Source: Diorhabda sublineata
Lineage: Eukaryota; Arthropoda; Insecta; Coleoptera; Chrysomelidae
NCBI RefSeq assembly: GCF_026230105.1
Contig: NC_079482.1
Coordinates: 20,398,001-20,462,000 of the forward strand
DNA: 64,000 nucleotides
Direction of reading: 5' to 3'
Below, in pieces: positions 1 through 9,389 of this stretch; the first letter of the stretch is position 1; every line of letters starts with the position of its first letter. Under the pieces are notes generated by a model that worked only from the letters and a program-made list of their open reading frames with translations, had not been told where the DNA came from and did not search any database. The translations under genes and the position numbers were made by a program.

Positions 1-886
1 GAATGAACCAACAGCAGTGTGCCAATCAACTCGCTTCTACTTTTAGTGATGAAACACCATCTCGGGCCAAGATGGTATACAGAATTCATTCGTTCAGTCG
101 CACTTCGATATAGAATAAATTTCGTGAAATTCGTCCAAAATCGGCTGTTGTGCAAGAAAACATCGAAGCTGTGCATAAACTGATATTGCAAGATCCTCAT
201 GTGACATACCGTGACATTGAGGCATACTTGGGCATTAGTTCCAAACATTCAATATAGTATGAATATTTGGCTTTCAAAAAGATTTGTTTTCGTTGGATAC
301 CGCATAATTTGACAATCGGCCAAAGAAATCTCGTGACGATTGGTGCAAAGAAATGCTGTGCTTCAAAAGACGGCGAATCATAGATCTATGCATAAGAATC
401 CAAAACTAAACAACAATCGACGGTATGGGTATTTCAAGACCAGCCAAATCAAACAAAACTTGATTGCACACGAAGCACTTCGAAGCAAATGCTGCCTGTT
501 TTTTTTGGCATTTGTTTGCCAAAAATGTGTTTGAAAAAATCAGTGATACCAATCGCTTAAGACGAATCATTCTCCAGCACGACAATGCGAGCTCTCACAC
601 ATCAGTTCAAACAAAAACGTTTTTGAACAGTCAAAACGTCGAATTGATTCAATAACTCCTTCTTATTCCTGTACATCAAAACAAATTGCGAGGTCAACGT
701 TTTTCTACACTTGAAGCTTTCAAATCACATGTACCTCAAACCTCAATCGGAGTGGAAAGAATGCTTCGACAATTGGTCAAACGCATGCAAAAGTATATTG
801 ATATTGATGAAGAATATTTTGAAAATCAATAAAGTCATATCTAATTATGGATATTTGTTTTTATTTGTTAAATAGCAACCTTTGTA
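1..886 (+). pseudogene. mariner transposase relic, left end outside window
   Basis: Read across several frames, this stretch gives a nearly full mariner (IS630-Tc1-mariner superfamily) transposase. The N-terminal part includes RPKSAVVQENIEAVHKLI and HVTYRDIEAYLGIS (about 130-240). The catalytic part includes RRIILQHDNASSHTSVQTK (about 555-615), and the C-terminus reads MQKYIDIDEEYFENQ (about 785-830). Frameshifts and stop codons (for example near 255 and 650) and a lost stretch around the YSPDLAPNDFF region make it inactive. The right terminal inverted repeat is degenerate and ends near 886. The same subfamily recurs at 6644, 14604, 16100, 23056 and 25294. The family assignment is firm; the exact subfamily is not. 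Confidence 0.9.
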
Positions 887-951
887 TAATGCTAGTCGTT
901 CCTACTTTCATAGTTTCAATTTTTTGAATCACCATTGTTTTCGAAGCGCAA

Positions 952-1112
952 AAAGCGTTTCCCAAGTTATCGTATCAGAGATTGAAGGTAAAATCACTCA
1001 GTCTCTGAAGACGATAGCTTGGTTATCGAAACGCGCGTCAGTCAGTGTAATCATGAGTGTTGATGTAGTAGTGATGCAAGCAGTGTATTCAGTGGAAATT
1101 TTTCATGCTAAA
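952..1112 (+). repeat. dispersed repeat carrying hammerhead-like motif, copy 1
   Basis: This is one copy of a repeat also seen at 32476 (+) and 50961 (-). About 70 bases after the motif are shared with the 32.5-kb copy. A diverged antisense version of the motif lies just upstream (about 952-981), so the two face each other around a short spacer. No reading frame belongs to it. Confidence 0.65.
1001..1043 (+). ncRNA. hammerhead-ribozyme-like motif, copy 1
   Basis: CTGAAGA (1005-1011) is followed by a bulged C, a six-pair stem GATAGC/GTTATC with loop TTG, the GAAA core, a short stem ACG/CGT with loop CG, and a GTC triplet ending at 1039. This order matches a hammerhead core (CUGANGA, stem II, GAAA, stem III, GUC). 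Stem I pairs GTCT (1001-1004) with AGTC (1040-1043) and has one mismatch. The extra C between CTGAAGA and stem II is not canonical. Penelope-like elements are known to carry such motifs, but no Penelope protein was found here. Confidence 0.4.
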
Positions 1113-1800
1113 ACTATTAATACTGACATCGTGGAGGTCATTAGAGAATTATTTTCTAGAACAACCCAATCTTTAATGTACTGTCCAGGTCGATTAACTT
1201 GACCGTGTTGTCTCAAAAATCCTAGATCTTCTTTTTGGGGTTATAAGAAATAGAAAATTGAGCTTCAATGAATTTGAAACGAAAAAGAAACTTTAGAAAA
1301 ACTAATAAATGAACTCAACCCATACATGCCATTAAATGCTTTTGAATCATTCAGAGGCATGTGTCGAAAAATAATAAGTTCATAAACTCAATATGAGTTT
1401 TCTTCCAGAATTTATTATGGTTTTGTTATTTCTTGAATTATCTCATTATGCAGGATTTAATATTAACGATTATATAATTCAGGTTATAGAACTATTATGT
1501 CTTGAGCACTACCTTAGTATACACAATATATATTTCTCATTTATTATTCCCAGTCGTCATGGGAGTGATTTTAATTTCTACAATTACGTTACTTTCTATG
1601 TAACATCATAAATTGATAAAATATGGTAATAATTCAATATTATCACCATCCTTTAAAGATTTTTATCAATTTATAACTTTCAGTATTCTTAGAAACCAAT
1701 TTTTTTTTCAAAATTATCTATTAATGTTGAGTCGGACCTGCACATATATTTCTAAATGTTTACCGTACGGGTCCCTTATATGCCGCTTTTTAACGTAACC
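1113..1800. other. no gene recognised (upstream of proneural gene)
   Basis: This is AT-rich sequence with only short chance reading frames. It may include distal control elements of the gene at 2104, but no specific clustered sites were identified apart from those listed separately. Confidence 0.5.
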
Positions 1801-1803
1801 CAA

Positions 1804-1809
1804 CAGCTG
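1804..1809. promoter_or_regulatory. E-box CAGCTG, proneural class
   Basis: The sequence ACAGCTGG contains a CAGCTG E-box that fits the RCAGSTG consensus bound by achaete-scute/Daughterless dimers. It lies 300 bases upstream of the start codon and about 140 bases upstream of the TATA box. This suggests autoregulation or cross-regulation. A CCACCC...GGGTGG inverted repeat follows at about 1822-1843. Confidence 0.5.
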
Positions 1810-1933
1810 GTGATCCAGAAACCACCCCTCAAAAATGGGTGGGGTTTGTACTGTTTGCCTCGTGCCATGTGCGAATGTGTTCCTTTTCAAATTAGTTGAT
1901 ATAAAACTTGAGTTCATTTCTGAAAACACTGTC

Positions 1934-1943
1934 GCACGCGACA
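1934..1943. promoter_or_regulatory. Hairy/E(spl)-type repressor site
   Basis: GCACGCGACA matches the class C site bound by Hairy and related bHLH-Orange repressors, best known from the achaete promoter of Drosophila. It ends 4 bases before the TATA box, the kind of promoter-proximal position where such a repressor acts. Confidence 0.6.
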
Positions 1944-1947
1944 AATC

Positions 1948-1955
1948 TATAAAAG
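1948..1955 (+). promoter_or_regulatory. TATA box of proneural gene
   Basis: TATAAAAG lies 156 bases before the ATG at 2104. A start site 25-30 bases downstream (about 1975-1985) would give a 5' UTR of about 120-130 bases. The leader has an in-frame TGA at 2047 and no later in-frame ATG before 2104. Confidence 0.6.
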
Positions 1956-2103
1956 CGCCATACTAATTGTAACATCCGGTGCAGCCGCGTTACTACTTAT
2001 TTTTGTTATAGTATTATTTAGTGACCGATGTGAACTTACTAAGTGATGACAAAGTCGAGCGCGAAAATTATTCTATTCTAAGAAACCTAAGCGAGCATTA
2101 ACA

Positions 2104-3138
2104 ATGTCGCAAATCAGTGTCGTCCAGTATAATTCTCCTTTAAATAGACTCAATATTTTACAACAAAACAACGTTAATAATAAACAAAGTGAAAGACAAA
2201 TTATAGTGTTGCGAAAACCACAACAGATACTTCCTCAACCAAAAGATTTTAACAGAGATGACGTACTTATCACGAACACGGCAAAAAAGAAGCAAAATAA
2301 ATTGGGTAAGGAAGTAAAAACGAATCCAGCACCGGTTGCAGTGGCAAGAAGAAACGCTCGGGAAAGAAATAGGGTGAAACAAGTTAATAATGGTTTTGCT
2401 AATCTTAGACAGCATATTCCTAATTTTATAGCTGCAGCTTTCGAAAACAACAATGGTAGAGGAGGAAACAAAAAGCTAAGTAAAGTGGAAACCTTGAGAA
2501 TGGCCGTTGAATACATACGTAGTTTGGAAGAAATATTAGCCATGGATTGTAAGGAAGGCATCGCGGATTATACTTATCCATCACCAAGTTCGTCAACATC
2601 ACCTAATCACCAACCCTCAAACAACATGGCATATACTTATCAAATATTGTCTCCTACTGATGATGACGATGATCTATCGTCTAATGCTACTGCATCGCCA
2701 CAACAGTTCATTAAAATAGATACTTCTTCTGGAGCGTTCCAAGTACTCTCAAATACAATATATGAGGATGGTGAAAATCTAGACCCCATGGTGGTAGATG
2801 ATCATCTACTAACAGATACTTCGTTGTTGGATCACAATGTCGAATTCAATCAAGAATTGTCTTATTTAAATAACGTACATGCGACAGATTCCTTATCACC
2901 TGGTTTTTATAGTGAAAGTTCCTTAAGTCCAAATTCTTTTGAAAAAAGTGATGCGCATTCTTTCATTCCGGTATTTAATACTTCTACAGAAGAAAATTTA
3001 CCCGAAGTGAAGCCTGATATAAATGAACTTCCCGTTATTTCGTTGAAGACTGAAAATGAATTACCTGACGAGCAGAAGGAGAATATTGTGGATGTTCTGC
3101 ATTGGTGGGAACAACAACCACCTAATCCAGGAAGCTAG
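2104..3138 (+). CDS. ase: achaete-scute family bHLH factor, asense-like
   Basis: This intact 344-residue frame encodes a proneural transcription factor expected to dimerise with Daughterless/E proteins, bind E-boxes and promote neural precursor fate in the nucleus. The basic region is at about residues 81-93 (ARRNARERNRVKQ), helix 1 at 94-108, the loop at 109-123 and helix 2 at 124-144 (KLSKVETLRMAVEYIRSLEE). KVETLRMAVEYIRSLE and AFE..NGRG in the loop resemble asense more than achaete/scute/lethal-of-scute, which have STLKMAVEYIRRLQ. The tail is Ser/Pro/acid rich with a DDDDD run (186-190) and SPxS repeats. It ends in the typical acidic-aromatic tail (NIVDVLHWWEQQ, 327-338). The gene is intronless, as usual for the family. 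The ATG has A at -3 and an in-frame stop upstream (2047). The family is certain; ase versus ASH needs a tree. Confidence 0.95.
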   Translation: MSQISVVQYNSPLNRLNILQQNNVNNKQSERQIIVLRKPQQILPQPKDFNRDDVLITNTAKKKQNKLGKEVKTNPAPVAVARRNARERNRVKQVNNGFANLRQHIPNFIAAAFENNNGRGGNKKLSKVETLRMAVEYIRSLEEILAMDCKEGIADYTYPSPSSSTSPNHQPSNNMAYTYQILSPTDDDDDLSSNATASPQQFIKIDTSSGAFQVLSNTIYEDGENLDPMVVDDHLLTDTSLLDHNVEFNQELSYLNNVHATDSLSPGFYSESSLSPNSFEKSDAHSFIPVFNTSTEENLPEVKPDINELPVISLKTENELPDEQKENIVDVLHWWEQQPPNPGS

Positions 3139-3563
3139 TACGTCAGTAATTTTTTGTAAGTAGCTTCACTGTTATTTGTTGGCAACCTTTATGATATTTA
3201 TTTTTGCACAGAGATTTAATATTTAACAATAACGTATTGATTTCATTCGATTTATTTCTGTACTGACAATACCTCGTCCATATATTAAGATATCAACTCC
3301 ATTATTACCTAAGATGAACTAAAATATATTTATAAAGTGAGGACGAAGGAAATTTTGCAGTTTTACCATAGTTATTTGTTTCTAATCCGTTTTTATTGAG
3401 TCCAATACATCAAAGCTTCGACAAATGACAAAAAAATAATATTTTTAGTCAAATTTTGGATGGGTACAACATTAATTTGATTCAAACTATAGCGAATTCT
3501 ATAGATTATCAAGTAACTAATTGATATTAATTTGATAATTCTTTAGAATGCAACAGATATTGA

Positions 3564-3569
3564 AATAAA
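3564..3569 (+). promoter_or_regulatory. candidate poly(A) signal of proneural gene
   Basis: AATAAA is followed 8-20 bases later by a GT-rich stretch (CTGGCTGTGTATCC). It would give a 3' UTR of about 440 bases. I saw no Bearded, GY or K boxes between 3139 and 3564. Confidence 0.45.
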
Positions 3570-3599
3570 GAATCTTCTGGCTGTGTATCCTTCATTAAC

Positions 3600-4819
3600 T
3601 CGGCAATTTGATGAGAATATCTCCAATTTATATAATAATTGACTACTACTATAAATGATATGAAATAAAAATCTGATATGATATCCTTTTTAACTCTTTT
3701 TAACTTTTAATTTACTGTTTTTTATTTTATTACTCTAAGCGAATGAAGATTCAAAAAACCATTCTTAAACCAATCTAGCATTTTTTAATCTATTTTGATT
3801 TTAGCATATTAGTATAGTATAGTAGAAAACATGTAATCACATTTGGGGGTTGAAAATAATGGAAACCTACCCCACAAATCACATTTTTCAAAGATATATA
3901 AAAAAATTAAGACGATATAACAAGCTAGTCTTAGAACATTTCATATTTACAATATCTAAAGAATTTTTTTAGAGATTATACTTTTTATTAAGTTATGAAT
4001 ATTTTTTTTTGAATCAAAATTCGAAAACAATTTATATTAATAAGAAAGTGAAAATGATTATTTCGGAAACTGATGTTCTGAAAACTGAAAACTAAAAATT
4101 TTTCATGTCCTAATTCACGTTTCACTCTTCTAATGAATATTTTTTAGGTTGTGAAACATTTTTTATTACTTTTAAATTCATAAAAATTGCGATTAATATC
4201 CCAATAATGATTGAAACCGAATGAATAAATATTTGAAAAAAAATTATTTCATACATAACGTTCATAATTGCCAATTAATGGTTAAGAAAAACATATCAAA
4301 AAATCAACAACAGTTATATACTGAAATATCAATAATATAGTGAAAGTAAACGGAATCATTTCAGATAATTTCCTGATACTACCGAATTCACACATTTAGA
4401 AAATTACAAAAAGGTTATGTATCAGAGCTAGTAGTGCAAAAATTATCTGAAAAGCTCTGCATTGGTATTGGTTTATTCTATATAAAGATAAAAATTTGAG
4501 TGTAATAGTTGTAGCATCTTTTTATTTCGTATAAATTCCTTAATATTTCGCAAATCTGGATACAAATTCCAATCATTCAAAATTTATTTATAACTTTCTA
4601 TTATTAAAAAACCGATTTTAGATAATTTTCATTCTAATTGAAATTCGACTTTTTACAATAAATCCTGCATTAGGAAATGGAGGCTTTAATTTTGGATCGT
4701 AATTTGGATCAATTTATTGGACTGTATGTAGTTTTTGGCAGATGTCTATGTTATTGTTGTGAGACTTCGACTAGACTTTTCTCCTCATTCTACAATAAAG
4801 ATTATTTGTTATAATGTTA
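3600..4819. other. AT-rich spacer, no gene seen
   Basis: No long or recognisable reading frame, RNA gene or clear repeat was found. Confidence 0.6.
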
Positions 4820-4820
4820 T

Positions 4821-5104
4821 CCTTTCGATGTCCACACTAGGATCACATTAGGTCGATTCGCCTGTGAAAATAAATAAATTTTTTTTCAGGCTTCTCTAGT
4901 CATGTCCATATAAGAAATCTCTTAGCGCACCTTAATAAAATAAAGACTAATTATCAAGTTATCCTGACGAGGTTCACCTAGGATCACATTAGGTTGACCC
5001 TATTGATAATAAATTATTTTTCATCAGGTCTTCCTGATAATGTCCATACAAGGAATCTTTCAGGTTAACCTTACTGAAAAAACAATCTTTTCTCAAGAAA
5101 TTTG
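4821..5104. repeat. two degenerate tandem units of about 142 bp
   Basis: CCTttcGATGTCCACaCTAGGATCAC at 4821 recurs at 4963 as a diverged copy sharing CTAGGATCACATTAGGT, giving a 142-base spacing. The TGTCCATA..AAGAAATCT stretches inside (about 4905 and 5041) resemble the 25-bp unit at 5396, so both may descend from one minisatellite. Confidence 0.6.
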
Positions 5105-5395
5105 ATGGAAGCAATTCTTCCCGAATGGTCCTCTTATCAAATGACTTATTTTAAATCACTAATTAGAACCTTCTATGAATTTCAATGTAACAGTACTTTC
5201 ATTTTACTTTTGGAAATTGCTTAGTCATTTGGCTGTTGAATTGGATATCAAACTAAAGTGTAAAATACTCCAAAAGAGGCAGTTCGTCAATAATATAAAA
5301 AGAAGTTGATATCAATCTTAACCAGATCTAAATATTTGCGTTAATATTCTTATAAATAATTTTGCTTGTGTGAAACTCTTACAGCAGCAGTCCAA

Positions 5396-5520
5396 GGTAA
5401 TCTAGATAAGGACCATAAAAAGTAATCCTGATCAGAACCATATGAAGTAATCCTGATAAGGATATTATCGGGCAATTCTGATGAGAATCTTATGAGGCAA
5501 TCGTAATCAGGAAGATATAA
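5396..5520. repeat. 25-bp minisatellite, five units
   Basis: Units start at 5396, 5421, 5446, 5471 and 5496 with exact 25-base spacing. The shared core is GTAATCCTGATAAGGACCAT, with substitutions but no length changes. A sixth unit at 5521 is barely recognisable. Confidence 0.75.
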
Positions 5521-5545
5521 TGTAAAACTGACCAGGTAGCGGAAT

Positions 5546-6315
5546 TACCTCAAAAGGTCCCAATCAGATCATCATAAATACTTCTAGTCAGGTATACTGG
5601 ATTTGATTATCGATCATCTCAATCAACATAAGATCGATATTTTCTTTTTATTAATATCAAGTTTAATGTTTGGGAATGTGAAAATTAATTGGAAAGGTTT
5701 CTATGGCGAAAAGTTTTAAGCAAGTTCATATCATATCACATCATAATACATAAGTTTAATTTGTATTTCATGTGGTTAGTTCTTAAAATAACCATTTTTA
5801 CACAACTGATTGCTAAGAGGGTACCAGTATCATATTAAAAGGTGTGTTTACAAATTCATACACGTATATACAGAAAAAAAAGGCACCACTGCAGTTGCTT
5901 TTAGCTATAAAAAGTACAATAATTCCTCACATCCTGGAACATTTAATTTAAAATTGTATATTAAATTTGTATATTCAATAGAATATACATATAATAGTTG
6001 ATTTCTAGTCTTCATTTCCATTATAGTTTTCGAATACCCAATGTGTGTAGGTATTTTGAATCCTTGAAATAATATTCTAATACTACTGTCATGATTTTCT
6101 TATTAATTTGAACTGTTTTTCAACGGTGAGTGAATTCACTTAACTACTTATTAATACAACAACACTAAATACACTTAAAATATTTACTATTCACTAAACT
6201 ATATACTAAGACTCATTACATAAGAATTCTTAACATATTAATTTACTTTTTATTTATACAAAAACCGATTATTCAATTCCAGAAAGTAAACACACAAATA
6301 AAACGGCCTTCATAG
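5546..6315. other. AT-rich spacer, no gene seen
   Basis: There are only short chance frames. The stretch around 6150-6230 is rich in CACTAAA-type words, similar in composition to the repeat at 35165 but not clearly homologous. Confidence 0.5.
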
Positions 6316-6317
6316 GA

Positions 6318-6560
6318 ATTCATTTTATAAAAATAATATAAACAAATCGCCGAAGTAATAAGAAACATGTTAACAGCCTTTCCAAGAACCGCCGCATCCG
6401 CCAAACTCAAAACTCTTCCATAATAACCGAACAGGACTGGCTTGAAAGTCCATGTCGTGGATGAGTTCGTAATAATGCAATTTCTGGAACGTTTGGTGAT
6501 ATTCATACTTAACGCACTGTTTACACCACCAATATCCACCATCCAATTTATAGTTTATAA
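6318..6560 (-). repeat. dispersed repeat B, copy 1, coding-like
   Basis: About 130 bases match 38845-39005. In both copies the minus strand reads a similar peptide: DMDFQASPVRLLWKSFEFGG here and DMDCEADPVRISWKRLKVGG in the other, each followed by CGGS. Upstream here the frame contains GGYWWCKQCV, which looks like a zinc-binding CxxC. This suggests fragments of a transposon protein I cannot name. Confidence 0.5.
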
Positions 6561-6643
6561 GATTGTAATCGAAGGGCAATTAATTTTCTGCTAATAAAAG
6601 TTCAGTAGCTAGGAAAATTTAGTATATATCTATCGGGTTACTA

Positions 6644-7260
6644 CGAGGTTAACTCAGTGAATTTTGAAATGAACAAATACTCATAACTGGATATACAATA
6701 CACCTTTGCATGCATCTGAAACCTCCGAGATATGTATTTTGAACGCATCAAGCGCTTCTTTATTTTATTCAATTTATTTTTGGTCTGCGGAAAGAAGAAA
6801 TAAATTGGTGCCAACCAAGGACCGTACTGCGGATTATCCATCAATTCAATGTTTTGACTGTTCAAAAACGTTTTTGTTCGAACTGATGTGACGGATCTCG
6901 CATTGTCGTGGTGGATGATGATTCTGCGATTCCCTGATTTTTTCGAACACTTTTGGCAAAAAAATGCTGGCGTGGCGTACCATCCAGAATTGACCGTTCT
7001 ACGTTGCTTTGATAGGATGGTGGCGACATGTCCAGTTACTTCGAAATAACAAGCGACTATTTGCTTCGTACGTGAACAAGTTTAATTTGGCTCGTCTTGA
7101 AAGACCCATACAATCGATTTTTGTTTAGTTTCGGATTCATATGCATATATCCATGATTATAGACGTCTTTTGAAGCACCGCGAGTGAATTCTTTCAGAAT
7201 TTCTTCGCACCAATCTAATAGTAATAGTTTCAGTCCTGTTTCTGAAATCAAAAAGTGCAT
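6644..7260 (-). pseudogene. mariner transposase relic, 5' truncated
   Basis: The minus strand carries the C-terminal two thirds of a mariner transposase of the same subfamily as the copy at position 1. Readable pieces include RGASKDVYNHGYMHMNPKLN, SQNIELMDNPQYGPW and a degenerate tail. The 3' terminal repeat begins next to a TA at 6642. Frameshifts are frequent. The amino-terminal region is missing, since recognisable sequence stops near 7260. Confidence 0.8.
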
Positions 7261-7557
7261 ATATAATATATAATTTCTTAATCAATTCACTGACAGTAGC
7301 TGCTTGCGACTCCAACCTTTGTTATTATAAAACGCTTCTGTTAATTGAGTTTATAGAGTCCTAACTCTAAGTTTTCTCATTTCGAAACCTCATATACATT
7401 TAATATTGTATACAGTGTTGAGACATATTGAACAATTTATTATTCAATATGCTAAAAATGTACTCAAGTTCACATTCTTAATTGAAATTGAGAGCTTTCG
7501 ATTTTCTGATTTTGTTAATCGAGTTCACGGCTTATGGCTATAAAATATCATAATTTT

Positions 7558-7558
<1 letters not shown>

Positions 7559-7599
<41 letters not shown>
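7559..7599. repeat. (AG)n microsatellite
   Basis: About 20 uninterrupted AG dinucleotides. Confidence 0.98.
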
Positions 7600-7603
<4 letters not shown>

Positions 7604-7820
7604 ATAACAATTATGAATATTTCACAGCTACCGTATGACATTATCAATTATTAAAGTCTCCCCAAAAGGAAAATGATTGATTTCAGTACGATGGGGCAAC
7701 GCCTCATTATGTTATAATGAACCGGATGAAGAATGGTAATATTGATTGGCCAACCTACCGCGCTATATTTTTTCTGTTTTCAATACGCATAGAGAACTGT
7801 GATTACCACCAAAACGGTTA

Positions 7821-9383
7821 TAGTTCTTCCAATATCAATTGCAGATTATAAAAACCCTTGCGGCAATTTTGTTTTATCTACCATAGGCGTAGATACCTCA
7901 TTTTATGAATTTATTATTTTTATAAATACTTTTAAAAATATGTATATCCTATGCGAGAAAATATTCGTTAAAAGGCAATCCAATCATTATAAATTGGACG
8001 GCATTATACGCCGTTATTTAGACAGATGCACTTAATTGTAGTCTCACTTGGAAATTAGACAATAATCATTATTATACCTCATTAATTTGCTACAATTGAA
8101 TATTAAATTATAAAACGGAAATAGACGAGTATCTGCCTGTAAGTGCGTTTGGTTTGAACAGGGTACCAGACATGAACTGAGCCTTTTCGTTCCTTTTTAT
8201 GGAAAATGAGATTAAACAAAAGCAAAAAAAATAAGAGGGTGATACAACATATCTTCTTCTGTCTGAGTCTGAGAAGAGTATGACCCTGTTCTTTGCACAG
8301 CTTTTCAATATAATAAATTTTATCTAACTTTAGACCTATAATAACAGTAAGCAATTCTTTGTTTGTTGGCCCTTTTTACGATCGCTGACAAGAATAGGAA
8401 TATTTGTTCAGACATAAATGCTAAAATTTGAGCTTTGTTTCTACTACTATTTGGTATCTTAAGGAGTTGCCGCTAGAGGTAGGATGCGTTGTCCATAACG
8501 ATTACGGACTGCGGTGAAATTTTAGGTAAAAGCTGTTCATTAAACTACATTTCAAATAATTCAGCTGTCATATCTCCATGATAATCTGCTGCACAGCAAT
8601 TTTTACTATTATCAACTCAACCAAAATTTACTACATCATTACTGTCAAACCATGTTTAATCTAGATAAATTATATGTCTATTATTAAAACTTCGGTAGTC
8701 TTTTGTTTGACGCAGATAATCTTCTCACTATAGAAATATTTTTGCCGATTGGGTTATTGCCATCCGTTTATTCAATTTTTTGTGTTTAAAATTACATGCT
8801 TAAAACGCAATATTTCTGAACTGGTATAATTGTATTGTACTTCTAATGTCGCAACCCTGTTCTCCTTAAATAAACCATAAATTGTTCAACGTATCAAATT
8901 TTGGGTAGCTTTGTCAACTGATTTCAGTTTTTCTTTACATGTTTTTTGCTTCTATGAATGATTGATAGCAACTCCTTTTATGACTACTCGATAAATGGAA
9001 AATTTATATAGTTAATTCAGTATTCTTATCTCCTATTTCTATTTATTTGAAGAAATTTATGAATTAAATTAGTCTCACCGAGCCTCGCCACTGCTTATCG
9101 GAGACTGTCTATTAGAAATATTTCACAGAAATTGTGTACATACGCTTTCCGACAGCTTCGGCCAATAGAAATGCATTTATGTTTACGATACTATGTTTTC
9201 ATTGGTAAACAGTGGAGATGATGAGTCCACAAGGACTGACGGTTTGTTAGATGTTTACCGAATTTTATACGAGGAGTAAACATTATATTTTATTTCTTTA
9301 TTTGGTATCAGTGCCGTGGGTATTTATGAAATATTGATTGATCCTCGCATAACTGTCTTTTGCAATTGACATTGGAAGAACTA
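7821..9383 (-). mobile_element. 1.56-kb TIR transposon, TA flanked, inactive
   Basis: The left end TAGTTCTTCCAATATCAATT (7821) and the right end (to 9383) are inverted repeats over about 23 bases with one mismatch, and both ends abut TA. The minus strand inside carries a broken transposase at about 8490-8990. A 379-bp copy with the same ends lies at 57068-57446, and a partial copy at 47604-47738. The region 9060-9383 matches 57135-57446. This is an IS630-Tc1-mariner-type element by protein and TA flanks; the subfamily is unknown. Confidence 0.75.
8490..8990 (-). pseudogene. IS630/Tc1-like transposase fragment
   Basis: Across frames the minus strand gives ATQNLIRQTIYGLFKENRVA-like sequence, then an ETWFDS-type first catalytic stretch, NFGWVD-NSKNC, and later QSVIVMDNAS, which carries the second catalytic aspartate. 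The order matches a DDE transposase of the IS630-Tc1-mariner group found in many arthropods. Stops and frameshifts are numerous. It lies inside the TIR element at 7821. Confidence 0.55.
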
Positions 9384-9389
9384 TAACTA

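Noticed and set aside
882..1202. 106-codon plus-strand reading frame
   Set aside because: It runs through the end of the mariner copy and the hammerhead-like repeat; its peptide has no motif.
2158..2561. Two minus-strand frames of 85 and 108 codons
   Set aside because: They are antisense shadows of the proneural coding sequence.
7680..7760. QYDGATPHYV-like peptide suggesting another Tc1-like transposase
   Set aside because: The match is only about 12 residues and nothing around it continues the domain.
9215..9240. TGATGAGTCCACAAGGAC resembling a hammerhead ribozyme stem II
   Set aside because: The GAAA core is missing, CTGATGA is not complete, and there is no room for the remaining stem; likely coincidence inside a nested hairpin.
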